DNA of 64,000 nt from Psychroflexus longus (GTDB lineage: Bacteria; Bacteroidota; Bacteroidia; Flavobacteriales; Flavobacteriaceae), in the NCBI RefSeq assembly GCF_020164595.1, contig NZ_JAIQZE010000005.1:1-64000 (forward strand). The letters run 5' to 3'. Shown piece by piece: positions 45,930 to 54,810 of this stretch. A program made the position numbers and the translations under genes. Numbering within the stretch: position 1 is the stretch's first letter; each line of letters begins with the position of its first letter. The notes beneath the pieces were generated by a model. That model had not been told where the DNA came from. It saw only the letters and a program-made list of their open reading frames with translations, and ran no database searches.

Positions 45930-47548
45930 AAAATTTAAAACTTTTACTGTTAACGTTTGTAGTTGCACTCACAAGTTATGGGTTCACTAGCTATAAAAAT
46001 GACTTCTTTGAAATAGCTAAACAGATAGAAATATTTACAAACCTGTATAAGGAAGTCAATATGAATTATGTGGATCAAGTGAATCCTGCAGAACTTATGA
46101 ATACTGCGATAGAGGCAATGCTTAATGATTTGGACCCTTATACCGTCTATTGGAATGAACAAGAAATCCAAAATGCAAGGATTAGAAACTCTGGAAGTTA
46201 TACAGGTATAGGTGCTGAAATTTCCTCAACTCCAGAAGCTATTGTTATCAAGAACTTGATAAAAGGCTCACCAGCTGATCAATCTGGGCTGAAAATTGGT
46301 GATAGAATAATAAAGATTGGAGATATTGAGGTTAAAAATTACAATGAAGATGCCGGTGAATTGCTGAAAGGTTCGCCAAATTCGGAAGTCATTCTTCAAT
46401 TAAAAAGAAACGAAACGTTAAAAACTATAACTTTAAAAAGAGGAGTTATTAAAGAAAAGGCTGTTCCACATTCAGAACTTTTGGAAGGTAAAACAGGTTA
46501 TATTGTGTTATCTGAATTTACAAGAACGGCTTCTTCAGAAGTTATTGAAGCTTTGCAAGATTTGAAAGAAAAAGGGGCAACACAGATTATTTTAGACTTG
46601 AGAAATAATCCAGGAGGCTTACTTTCTGAAGCGGTAAATGTGAGTAATATTTTTATTGAAAAAGGAACTTTGATCACATTTACAAAATCAGCAATAGAAA
46701 AATACAATTCCACGTATACAACTCAAAAAAAAGCTATAGATACAGAAATCCCGGTAGCAGTTTTAATCAATGAAAATTCTGCTTCAGCCAGTGAAATCGT
46801 CTCTGGAAGTATACAGGATTTGGACAGAGGCGTCATAATTGGAAGTAGAAGTTATGGAAAAGGTCTTGTTCAAAGACCTAAAAAACTAAACTACGGTACC
46901 CAGGCAAAAATTACCATTTCAAGGTATTATACGCCTAGTGGCAGATGTATACAAGCATTGGATTATCGCGATGGCGAAAGCATAAGAAAAGATGAAAGTG
47001 AATACACCGAGTTCAAAACAAGAAATGGACGAAGTGTATACGATGGAGGAGGCGTAAATCCCGACATAGAAGTAAACATAGAAAAGGAAAGTAAACTGAT
47101 AAAAGCCTTAAAAAAAGAAAATTTAATATTTGATTTTTCTATTGATTATATAAATAGAACCAAAGAATTGAACATTGAAAACTTTGAAACTAACGGTAAA
47201 ATTGTAGAGGAATTCAGAGATTATATTAAAAAAGTAGGTTTCAAATATGAATCTGATACTGATAAAAAAATAGATGAACTAGAGAAAATAGCTACTTCTG
47301 AAGAGTATTTTAGTTCAATTGAAAACTCTATAAAAGATCTTCAAAAACAACTTGATGAAGAAAAGCAAAAAGCCTTTCAAAAGGACACTGAAATTTTAAA
47401 GAAATTGATAACAGAGAATGTGTTGAGAAAACTGGGTTATGATGACGCTGTCTATACCTATTACACCGAAGAAGGAGAAGTCATCAAAGAAGCGATTTCG
47501 GTGTTGAATAGTACGAATAACTACAGAAAAATACTTGGTTATGAATAA
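45926..47548 (+). CDS. S41-family C-terminal processing peptidase
   Basis: 540 residues. A short signal-like head (1-22), a helical start, a PDZ domain (about 85-170; IVIKNLIKGSPADQSGLKIGDRIIKIGD) and the S41 catalytic core with nucleophile in INENSASASEIVSGSIQD and Lys in GSRSYGKGLVQ, ending with a long helical tail. The family trims C termini of periplasmic proteins. Its ATG overlaps the rnpA stop and its stop overlaps the DksA-like gene, so the three are coupled. Confidence 0.92.
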   Translation: MKNLKLLLLTFVVALTSYGFTSYKNDFFEIAKQIEIFTNLYKEVNMNYVDQVNPAELMNTAIEAMLNDLDPYTVYWNEQEIQNARIRNSGSYTGIGAEISSTPEAIVIKNLIKGSPADQSGLKIGDRIIKIGDIEVKNYNEDAGELLKGSPNSEVILQLKRNETLKTITLKRGVIKEKAVPHSELLEGKTGYIVLSEFTRTASSEVIEALQDLKEKGATQIILDLRNNPGGLLSEAVNVSNIFIEKGTLITFTKSAIEKYNSTYTTQKKAIDTEIPVAVLINENSASASEIVSGSIQDLDRGVIIGSRSYGKGLVQRPKKLNYGTQAKITISRYYTPSGRCIQALDYRDGESIRKDESEYTEFKTRNGRSVYDGGGVNPDIEVNIEKESKLIKALKKENLIFDFSIDYINRTKELNIENFETNGKIVEEFRDYIKKVGFKYESDTDKKIDELEKIATSEEYFSSIENSIKDLQKQLDEEKQKAFQKDTEILKKLITENVLRKLGYDDAVYTYYTEEGEVIKEAISVLNSTNNYRKILGYE

Positions 47549-47864
47549 GATAGAGCTGAAAGAACACATTGCTAAAGAAATACAAAGACTCGAAAAACAG
47601 GTGGCACAATATACAGAACTTACCAAACCTATTTCTCCTGAAAATGCCATAGGTAGGGTTTCTAGGATGGATGCCATCAACAATAAAAGTGTCCTCGAGA
47701 ATGCGTTAAGAAAAGCTGAAGAACGTCTCCATAAACTCAAAGAAATCACCGATAAAATTGATGATAAAAACTTCGGCATATGTAGAAAATGTCATCAAAA
47801 AATACCGCTTCAACGCGTTATGCTAAGACCAGAAAGTGGGCTTTGTGTCAACTGTGCTAATTAA
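47541..47864 (+). CDS. TraR/DksA-like C4 zinc-finger protein
   Basis: 107 residues from the ATG at 47541, within the end of the S41 gene. An N-terminal helical hairpin (about 3-75) is followed by the zinc finger CRKCHQKIPLQRVMLRPESGLCVNC (four Cys). DksA-like proteins bind the RNA polymerase secondary channel and tune transcription with ppGpp; the short coiled coil differs from E. coli DksA. Its stop and that of the convergent gene share the bases TTAA. Confidence 0.85.
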   Translation: MNKIELKEHIAKEIQRLEKQVAQYTELTKPISPENAIGRVSRMDAINNKSVLENALRKAEERLHKLKEITDKIDDKNFGICRKCHQKIPLQRVMLRPESGLCVNCAN

Positions 47865-48307
47865 TGAGAGTCTAGCTTCATTCCAATATGAGGAATACCA
47901 TCTTCTAAGTAACCTTCTCCAGAAATCATAAATCCATGGCTTTCATAAAACTTAATTAAGTACTGCTGAGCGGAGATTTTGATTATAGATTTTGGATAGG
48001 TTTTCAACGAAAATTCTATGCTAGTTTTCATCAACACATGACCTAATTTCTGACTTCTATGTTTTTCTTTTACAATCACTCTACCAATGCTTAATTCTTT
48101 AAAATAAGTGCCTGGCGGTAAGATTCTGGAATAAGCTACTAAGGTTTCTCCATCATAAAATAAAACATGAAAAGCTTTATCGTCATGACCATCGATGTCC
48201 TGGTAGACACAATCCTGTTCAACAACAAAAACTTCAGATCTTAATTGCAAAATATCATAAATCTGTTGAGCAGTAAGTTCAGAAAAAAGTAATATTTTTT
48301 TTGTCAT
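47861..48307 (-). CDS. ElaA-like GNAT N-acetyltransferase
   Basis: 148 residues. The ElaA layout is seen in LTAQQIYDILQLRSEVFVVEQDCVYQDIDGHDDKAFH, then the acetyl-CoA site SIGRVIVKEKHRSQKLGHVLM and FYESHGFMISGEGYLEDGIPHIGM. Substrate unknown. Its start overlaps the CDF transporter stop by one base. Confidence 0.88.
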   Translation of the reverse strand: MTKKILLFSELTAQQIYDILQLRSEVFVVEQDCVYQDIDGHDDKAFHVLFYDGETLVAYSRILPPGTYFKELSIGRVIVKEKHRSQKLGHVLMKTSIEFSLKTYPKSIIKISAQQYLIKFYESHGFMISGEGYLEDGIPHIGMKLDSH

Positions 48308-49209
48308 CAGTCTTGTACTATAATGTTTTTATTATCAGATTTATTGAATTCAGGTTGAATGGTAATATGATTAATGCCATAATCAGTTATCAGAATATGT
48401 TCTATAGTTTCGAGGATTTCATCAAATTTGGATAACGAAATATCTTCTTCAAAATCGATTTCTGCTTCAAGATGCAATTCAACTTCATTCAATTGCCAAA
48501 TATGAACATGGTGCATGTTTTTGATAAGAGGTAATGAATTTATTTTAGAAACGATTGACTGGATCTCTATATCACTAGGTGTAAAAAGCATCAAAACACT
48601 AAAGGAATTTTTAAAGAGCTTGAAACCCACATAGATGAGATAAACCGCAATTAAAAAAGTAAGTACACTATCTACCCAATAAATGCCATAAAACTTCATC
48701 AGCAAACCACCACCAAGTACAGCCACCGAAGCAAGCATATCTGTCAACAAGTGATAATACGCTGAAGACAAATTCATATTGGTTTTTCTGTCTTTTAAAA
48801 GAAGAAGAACGCTAATGCCATTCCCGACAATAGCAAGGGCAGAAAGCCAAATGACCAAATCGGAATTGATAACCTTTGGATCAAAGAAATGAATAACAGA
48901 TTCCTTTATAAGGATAATAGCTATGATTATTAAACTTGCAGAATTTATAAAAGCAGCAATAATTTCTGCCCGTTTATATCCAAAAGTCATATTTGAGGTA
49001 GCACTTTTACTAGAATATTTAGCAGCTACATAACTTATAATAAGGGAGACAACATCTGTAAAATTATGGAGTGCATCGGAGAGTAAAGCAAGACTCCCGC
49101 TTAAGAATCCTCCAATCACTTGAGAAACAGTGATAAAAATATTGAGAACAATAGAAAAAAGTAAATTCTTCTGGGAACGCGAATGTGAATGTGAATGTGT
49201 ACGACTCAA
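48307..49209 (-). CDS. Cation diffusion facilitator (zinc/cobalt exporter)
   Basis: 300 residues from a TTG at 49209. No ATG is available, and the frame is closed 2 codons upstream by the stop that also ends rpiB. A His-rich head (THSHSHSRS) precedes six membrane helices. Metal-site motifs are DALHNFTD (helix 2) and HLLTDMLAS (helix 5), and the cytoplasmic C-terminal domain has NMHHVHIWQLNEVELHLEAEIDF. Exports Zn2+ or similar cations. Cotranscribed with rpiB and the ElaA-like gene. Confidence 0.9.
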   Translation of the reverse strand: MSRTHSHSHSRSQKNLLFSIVLNIFITVSQVIGGFLSGSLALLSDALHNFTDVVSLIISYVAAKYSSKSATSNMTFGYKRAEIIAAFINSASLIIIAIILIKESVIHFFDPKVINSDLVIWLSALAIVGNGISVLLLLKDRKTNMNLSSAYYHLLTDMLASVAVLGGGLLMKFYGIYWVDSVLTFLIAVYLIYVGFKLFKNSFSVLMLFTPSDIEIQSIVSKINSLPLIKNMHHVHIWQLNEVELHLEAEIDFEEDISLSKFDEILETIEHILITDYGINHITIQPEFNKSDNKNIIVQD

Positions 49210-49215
49210 AATAAA

Positions 49216-49647
49216 TTATTGACAGGCAATTTTATCTACTCTTCTTTCATGACGACCACCTTCAAAAGGAGTTTCCAGAAAAACCTTTACAAATTCAAGG
49301 GCTTCTTGAACAGAAACAAATCTTGCGGGGATACTCAATACATTGGCATTGTTGTGTTGTTTGGCCAGAGCAACTAATTCAGTATTCCAGCAAAGTGCAG
49401 ATCGAACACCTTGATGTTTATTGGCAGTCATATTTGCACCATTTCCGCTACCACATATAATGATTCCTAAATCAGATGTACCACTTTCCACATCATTTGC
49501 TACCGGATGCACAAAATCTGGATAATCTACACTTTCTTCTGAATCTGTTCCGTGATTAATTATCTCTATAGATTGAGATAATAGGTAGTTTTGTATAGCA
49601 AATTTATAGTCTGTTCCGGCGTGGTCATTTCCAATAGAAATTATCAT
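49216..49647 (-). CDS. rpiB: Ribose-5-phosphate isomerase B
   Basis: 143 residues from the ATG at 49647 (MIISIGNDHAGTDYKF); a start 10 codons upstream lacks family similarity. Catalytic Cys in LGIIICGSGNGANMTANK, and HNNANVLSIPARFVS. Interconverts ribose- and ribulose-5-phosphate. First gene of a leftward unit beginning at the origin region. Confidence 0.94.
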   Translation of the reverse strand: MIISIGNDHAGTDYKFAIQNYLLSQSIEIINHGTDSEESVDYPDFVHPVANDVESGTSDLGIIICGSGNGANMTANKHQGVRSALCWNTELVALAKQHNNANVLSIPARFVSVQEALEFVKVFLETPFEGGRHERRVDKIACQ

Positions 49648-49679
49648 TTTATTTGGTTTAAGAATTTGAAAAAACAAAG

Positions 49680-50270
49680 TTAAGATTTAATTCATTATTT
49701 ATATAGCAAGGATAGTATTAATAGTAAAATACTGATTTACAATAACTTGAAAAATAATAAACAATTGTGGATAACTTCATTTAGAAAGGGACTTTATAGA
49801 CTTCAGTTTTGGAAAAATTGTGGATAACTTAGGTAAAAAAAGTAGCTCTATTATTTTGTAATTCAAACAAAAAATGGAGGTGGATAAAAAGATTGATTAA
49901 CAAAATTTTTAGAGATTGAATTTCAAAAAAGTTTTGCTTTCACTTTTAAAAGTTATCCACACCAAATCCTAAAAAAGTTATTCCTGATCTTATGTGTAAA
50001 CTCAAAATAAGACTGTGGATAACTAAATCAAATTGATATGAAAATCAGACTTTTAAATTCAAATAAAAGATATTTGAATTGTGGATAAACTAAAAGTATT
50101 AAAAATCAAAATGAATTTTATAAAAGTTATCCAGTTATACACGAGCAATAATAGTCATCATGTTTAATTTAAATTTTAATAAAAAAAAAATAATAATATT
50201 ATAGAGTGTGGATAAGTGCAAAAAGTAAAGGATTTGAATAAGATTGAAATCGTGTTGAATTCAAAACAAT
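49680..50270. other. oriC: Probable chromosomal replication origin (oriC)
   Basis: About 600 bp of non-coding, strongly AT-rich DNA between rpiB and the DUF2007 gene. Six perfect DnaA boxes (TTATCCACA) are present: on the minus strand at 49766-49774, 49819-49827, 50014-50022, 50080-50088 and 50207-50215, and on the plus strand at 49953-49961. Near matches are at 49879-49887 (one mismatch) and 50127-50143 (TTATCCAGT, TTATACACG). A 40-bp A/T-only stretch at about 50163-50203 could be the unwinding element. Two parS-like sites lie 8-10 kb to the left. dnaA itself is not here, as is common in Bacteroidota. Confidence 0.85.
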
Positions 50271-50510
50271 CTAGACAATGTGTAAGTGATTTTCGAAATT
50301 ATAATCTTCCAAAATTGCTTTAGCTTCTTCGAGATCTTCGGGATGTACTTTCAAGAAAATTCCTCCCAAAGCATTGGAGTAAAAAGGTATTACACCAATT
50401 ACAGTTTCATTTTGAAAAAAAAATCTAATGTTTTCTTTTTCTAATAAGAGTTTAAGAATAGTATATTCGTGAGGATAAGTAAACACAGCCAACTTGATGA
50501 AGTTGTTCAT
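50271..50510 (-). CDS. DUF2007 domain protein
   Basis: 79 residues: KLAVFTYPHEYTILKLLLEKENIRFFFQNE...GGIFLKVHPEDLEEAKAILEDY. This is the small ferredoxin-like DUF2007 fold, sometimes called a putative signal-transducing protein; function unknown. It stands next to the probable origin. Confidence 0.8.
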   Translation of the reverse strand: MNNFIKLAVFTYPHEYTILKLLLEKENIRFFFQNETVIGVIPFYSNALGGIFLKVHPEDLEEAKAILEDYNFENHLHIV

Positions 50511-50574
50511 TTTTATTTTAAAAGTAAGAAATATAAACAGCTTTATTACACCTTTGTATCAGTTTTAATGAATA

Positions 50575-50733
50575 TTAAAGCAAAGTTGACAGATATGACA
50601 CAGGTTCTTTCAATTCCATATCTATAGCGTAGGTTTGTTGATCAAGGAATGTTTTTATATAAAGATATATAGCACAAAATCCTACCAGAAAGATAATTAT
50701 AAAAACAATATATACTTTTGCAGTTTTAGACAC
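50575..50733 (-). CDS. Small single-helix membrane protein (GTG start)
   Basis: 52 residues from a GTG at 50733 to a TAA at 50575-50577. The head SKTAKVY leads into one strong membrane helix (about 8-27, IVFIIIFLVGFCAIYLYI) and a soluble tail. A TAAATTTG on the minus strand (50757-50750) is a good -7 element about 10 nt before the transcription start, which supports expression. No family recognised. Confidence 0.45.
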   Translation of the reverse strand: MSKTAKVYIVFIIIFLVGFCAIYLYIKTFLDQQTYAIDMELKEPVSYLSTLL

Positions 50734-50920
50734 TTGAATAAGTTTGATACAAATTTATAATAATATTAACAATAAATTATAAATTAAAATTATTTAATTG
50801 AAAATTTAACATCATCAAATTGTTAAATACTTGAAACAAGGGAGTTGACAAAGATTTTCTTTACCAATTTCGCATTCCAATTATAATATATTACATTTAT
50901 CAAAGATTATTAAAATACTT

Positions 50921-53143
50921 ATGAGTAAAAAGAAAAAAGGCAAAAAGCCTTTCCAAGCCCCAGCCAATCCGGATGGTGGTTTATCCAAAAAAATTCTAGA
51001 CATATTTAAAAAGCAATCAGAAAAGAGTTTTGATTTCAATTATGTTTTAGATAAACTAAAAATAGAAGATACCAAAACAAGAAATAAAGTCATTCGTCTT
51101 TTGGGTCAATTGACTGCTAAAGGTCAACTTAAGCATGTCGAAGACAAGAAGTTTCAGTTCGACGGTTTAGAAGATTTCCATACTGGAATCATAGATATGA
51201 CCTCTCGTGGAGATGCTTACGTTATTGTGGAAGATATGGAGAACGATATCTATATTTCCAATAAAAACCTGAATCATGCTTTGGATGGCGATGAAGTAAA
51301 AGTTTACGTTTTTAAAAAACGCGAAAAGTCCAAGTCTGAAGGTGAAGTGGTTTCCATTCTTACCAGAAATAAAACTGATTTTGTTGGGGTTTTACACAAG
51401 AAAGAGAAATTTGGTTTTGTGGTGGTCGCCAGTTCCAAAATGTACACCGATATCTTTATTCCTAATGACAAAATGCATGATGCTAAAGATGGTCTCTTAG
51501 TAAAAGTCCGCATTTTGCAGTGGAAAGACAAAGATGATTCTCCAAAAGGAGAAATCACCGAAGTTCTGGGTGTTCCTGGAGAACACAATACCGAAATGCA
51601 CGCTATTTTAGCGGGCTACGGACTTCCCGAACAATTTCCTCCGGAAGTAGAAGAATTTGCCAACAGCATCGATACTAAAATCCATCCCGCAGAAATCAAA
51701 AAGCGACGGGATCTCCGAGATACCTTGACCTTTACGATAGATCCAGCCGATGCTAAAGATTTTGATGATGCCTTGAGCTTCAAAAAAATGGACAATGGCA
51801 ATTTTGAAATCGGGATTCATATTGCGGATGTAGCGCATTACCTTCAGCCTGGAACCATTCTGGATGACGAAGCCTACAATAGAGCAACTTCTATTTATCT
51901 GGTAGATCGTGTGGTGCCCATGTTGCCAGAAGTACTTTCCAACGGCGCATGTTCGTTAAGACCTAATGAAGAAAAATATACCTTTTCAGCTTTGTTTGAA
52001 CTCACTCCAAAAGGAGAAGTCAAAAGCGAATGGTTTGGACGTACGGTCACGTATTCCGATGCGCGTTTTGCTTACGAAGAAGCGCAATACATTATAGATT
52101 CTGAAGACAAAAATATACCGGCGGACATTTCATTGTCCAAAACTAGCTACGATGTAGATCCGGAAATTGTTGACGCCCTAACCACTTTAAATAACCTTGC
52201 CAAAACCATGCGTAAGAAGCGTATGCAGGAAGGGGCCATTTCATTTGATAAAGTAGAGGTTAAATTTCATTTGGATGAAGACAATAACCCACAAGGGGTT
52301 TATGTGAAGACTAGTCAGGATGCCAACAAATTGATTGAAGAATTTATGTTGCTGGCCAACCGAAAAGTTTCCGAATTTATAGGCAAACGCAAACCACCCA
52401 AAACTTTTGTCTACCGTTGTCATGACGAGCCGAAAGACGATAGATTGGAAGCCTTGAATACGGTGATTTCAAAATTTGGCTATAATATCAACATTCACAA
52501 TAAGAAAAATATTGCCAGTGCATTAAATTCCCTTTTGGAAGACGTGCAAGGCAAAAAAGAACAAAATCTGGTGGATACCTTGACCATTCGTACCATGAGC
52601 AAGGCCTATTATTCTACCCAAAATATTGGCCATTACGGTTTGGCCTTCGATTATTACTCACACTTTACTTCGCCTATTCGTCGTTATCCCGATGTGATGG
52701 CGCACAGATTGCTGCAACGCTATCTGGACAACGAACCAAGTGCCAGCGAATCCGAATACGAAGACAAATGCAAGCATTCCAGCGAGATGGAAAAACTGGC
52801 GACCAATGCCGAGCGGGATTCCATCAAGTACATGCAGGTCAAATACATTCAAGACCAAGCAGAAACCGAATTTAAAGGCGTGATTTCTGGAGTGACCGAC
52901 TTTGGTATATTTATCGAAATCATTGAGAACAAATGCGAAGGCATGACCCGTCTTAAGGACATCTCCGACGATCACTACGACTTCAACGAAGAGCACTACG
53001 CCATCATTGGCCGCCGCACCAAGAAGATGTATCAGCTTGGAGACGAAGTTTATGTACGCGTGAAAAAAGCCGATTTAGTGAAGCGTACCATCGATTTTGA
53101 ACTGCTGGGCTCGGTAGAAGAAGTCGCGATTGAAAGCGAATAA
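50921..53143 (+). CDS. rnr: Ribonuclease R
   Basis: 740 residues: N-terminal winged helix, cold-shock domains (DGLEDFHTGIIDMTSRGDAYV...), the RNB catalytic domain with DPADAKDFDDALSF (metal-binding Asp residues), HYGLAFDYYSHFTSPIRRYPD, and a C-terminal S1 domain (GVISGVTDFGIFIEIIEN). A processive 3'-5' exoribonuclease that degrades structured RNA. First rightward gene from the probable origin. Confidence 0.96.
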   Translation: MSKKKKGKKPFQAPANPDGGLSKKILDIFKKQSEKSFDFNYVLDKLKIEDTKTRNKVIRLLGQLTAKGQLKHVEDKKFQFDGLEDFHTGIIDMTSRGDAYVIVEDMENDIYISNKNLNHALDGDEVKVYVFKKREKSKSEGEVVSILTRNKTDFVGVLHKKEKFGFVVVASSKMYTDIFIPNDKMHDAKDGLLVKVRILQWKDKDDSPKGEITEVLGVPGEHNTEMHAILAGYGLPEQFPPEVEEFANSIDTKIHPAEIKKRRDLRDTLTFTIDPADAKDFDDALSFKKMDNGNFEIGIHIADVAHYLQPGTILDDEAYNRATSIYLVDRVVPMLPEVLSNGACSLRPNEEKYTFSALFELTPKGEVKSEWFGRTVTYSDARFAYEEAQYIIDSEDKNIPADISLSKTSYDVDPEIVDALTTLNNLAKTMRKKRMQEGAISFDKVEVKFHLDEDNNPQGVYVKTSQDANKLIEEFMLLANRKVSEFIGKRKPPKTFVYRCHDEPKDDRLEALNTVISKFGYNINIHNKKNIASALNSLLEDVQGKKEQNLVDTLTIRTMSKAYYSTQNIGHYGLAFDYYSHFTSPIRRYPDVMAHRLLQRYLDNEPSASESEYEDKCKHSSEMEKLATNAERDSIKYMQVKYIQDQAETEFKGVISGVTDFGIFIEIIENKCEGMTRLKDISDDHYDFNEEHYAIIGRRTKKMYQLGDEVYVRVKKADLVKRTIDFELLGSVEEVAIESE

Positions 53144-53179
53144 ATCAATTAAATAGGATTTTAACCGATCCACAATAAC

Positions 53180-53227
53180 AAAAAGGCGATTTAATGGATG
53201 TCAAACTTCATTAAATCGCCTTTTTTC
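53180..53227 (+). terminator. rnr terminator
   Basis: AAAAAGGCGATTTAATG (53180-53196) and CATTAAATCGCCTTTTT (53209-53225) form a perfect 17-bp stem, 37 bp past the rnr stop. Confidence 0.9.
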
Positions 53228-53256
53228 TGATTTGTAAAGAATAAAAGCTGGTTTTG

Positions 53257-53336
53257 TCATCCTGTCCCGAAGCTTCGGGATATTTCAGGATCAATTAGTT
53301 CAAACTTTTGTCATCCTGAATTTATTACAGGATCTT
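53257..53336. repeat. Dispersed intergenic repeat of the GTCATCCTG type
   Basis: GTCATCCTG occurs at 53257 and again at 53310. The first copy is followed by a 16-bp palindrome TCCCGAAGCTTCGGGA (53265-53280), and both run into CAGGATC. These GTCATCCTGAA...CAGGATC units occur widely between genes in Bacteroidota. No coding content. Confidence 0.55.
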
Positions 53337-53338
53337 TT

Positions 53339-53432
53339 TATTTTGAATTTGCCTTAGTTGATTTAAAAGGTTGTCGATACATTGCTTAATGTCCACTACT
53401 AACCTCAAGCTTTAGCTGAGTAAGGATGACTT
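53339..53432 (+). repeat. Dispersed repeat family, copy 1
   Basis: Contains TTTTGAATTTGCC (from 53341) and GATACATTGCTTAA (53376-53389) exactly 35 bp apart. The same two blocks at the same spacing recur at 60367 and 62152 in the same orientation. Non-coding. Confidence 0.55.
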
Positions 53433-53575
53433 CTGAAGCTTAAGTGCTGGCTTAATGTTGTGAGTAACCACTGAATCCATCAGATAAAAATGACTTATCC
53501 CATAACTGTTTCAAATAAACATGTATTTTTAGGCAGGTATAATAAGATGTAAACCATTTGACTAAGCCAATATAA

Positions 53576-54283
53576 ATGACTAAAAAACAAAAGAAAATTG
53601 AGGAATTTCTTGAATTACCTAAAAATAAATTACTTGAAGAATTCGGAAGAGGGAGTCATATTCCCGGTTCAGGAAGCGCTGCTGCCTTATCTTCACTAAT
53701 TGGAATTGAACTTCTTAGAACTGTTTCTAAATTAACTCAAACAAAATCAACATATGCGAAACATCATTCGCAAATGGCATATATTCAAAAGGAATTAGAA
53801 GAAAAGTATAAACCTGAGATAGTCCAGATATTTTATGATGATTCTACCGAATTTGCAAAAGCATCAGAATACAGAATATTATGAGACAATGAAAAAGATC
53901 CGAAACAAAAAAAGAAACACGGAAGACAAGCTTCTGAACAATTAAAAATAGCAACTGAAATTCCAATAGAACTCTGTGAATTAAATTTTAAACTAATTGA
54001 ATATGCATTGTCTGTTTTTGACAACGGATATAAAGCAACTCGGGGTGATGCAGGTGTAGCAATTAGTAATTTCCTCTCTGCTATATCTGGAAAATTATTT
54101 ATTGTTTTATTAAATATTCGTGTTTCACAAAAAAGTAAATGGACAGAAGAAAAAAGAATTCAAGCTTAAAAATTAACATCTGATTTCCTGAAAACACAAA
54201 AAGATGCATTTTCTAGAGTGATAGAATTATATACTGAAGGTTTACCAGAAGGACAAAAAGCAATAGAATTCTTAGACGAATAA
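53576..54283 (+). pseudogene. Cyclodeaminase/cyclohydrolase-like (FTCD_C) gene with two internal stops
   Basis: One frame of 235 codons from ATG (53576) to TAA (54281-54283), broken by TGA at 53882-53884 and TAA at 54167-54169. The start KLLEEFGRGSHIPGSGSAAALSSLIGIELLRTVSKLT resembles the formiminotransferase-cyclodeaminase C-terminal family (GGGSAAALAGALGAALV), and the part after the stop (LIEYALSVFDNGYKATRGDAGVAISNFL) fits the end of that fold. No frameshift is needed, so decay is recent or the stops are sequence errors. Lies at the left edge of the accessory island. Confidence 0.7.
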
Positions 54284-54564
54284 TTGCGTATTATAAAATG
54301 CAAATAGCTTATGACTATTTATGTTGCTTAATTATAGTTAGACATATTAGGTTAGTAAAAAAATTTTCAAATATGTGGATTTTGAGTAAAAAACAATAAA
54401 TAAAACTTCAGAAATAGGATAATGCTTAATCATAAAATATTACTATAAGACCAATTGAAGCATTTTAAATCTAAATTTACGATCTAACTTAAAAGTTTTT
54501 AATAAATTAGCACCAACGTCTTATAATAAGAATGGTTTTACATTAACTTGTTTTAAATTATTAA

Positions 54565-54810
54565 ATGAAAAAAGTTATTATCCTACTTATTCAGTTCATT
54601 GCAATTGTTGTAGCTTTTATATGGTGGTTATCAGATGGAAATATTATGTCTATTCTCGCTTTACTAACAGCAACCGCTACATTTCTTGTAACCCTGTTTT
54701 TTACAAAAAAGAATAAGCAAAAAAGTCTTAGGGATAAATTCTCACAAAAAGCTGGCAATAATTCTAAGCAATATATGTCTAAAGGTGACATGAAAATTGG
54801 TAATGATTAA
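54565..54810 (+). CDS. Two-helix membrane protein with C-terminal shared motif; candidate effector of an ABC-3C system
   Basis: 81 residues. Two membrane helices (about 3-22 and 27-47), a basic stretch (TKKNKQKSLRDK) and the tail FSQKAGNNSKQYMSKGDMKI (59-78). This tail aligns without gaps with residues 4-23 of the next protein (12 of 20 identical). Its stop shares one base with the next ATG. In ABC-3C systems the third component carries a variable effector domain. Here the likely membrane-disrupting effector is a separate small protein linked by this motif. Function is inferred; no homologue recognised by name. Confidence 0.65.
   Translation: MKKVIILLIQFIAIVVAFIWWLSDGNIMSILALLTATATFLVTLFFTKKNKQKSLRDKFSQKAGNNSKQYMSKGDMKIGND

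Noticed and set aside
49680-50270. Repeated TGTGGATAA units considered as a CRISPR array or iteron set
   Set aside because: The 9-mers match the DnaA box, occur in both orientations and at irregular spacing, with no spacers of constant length.
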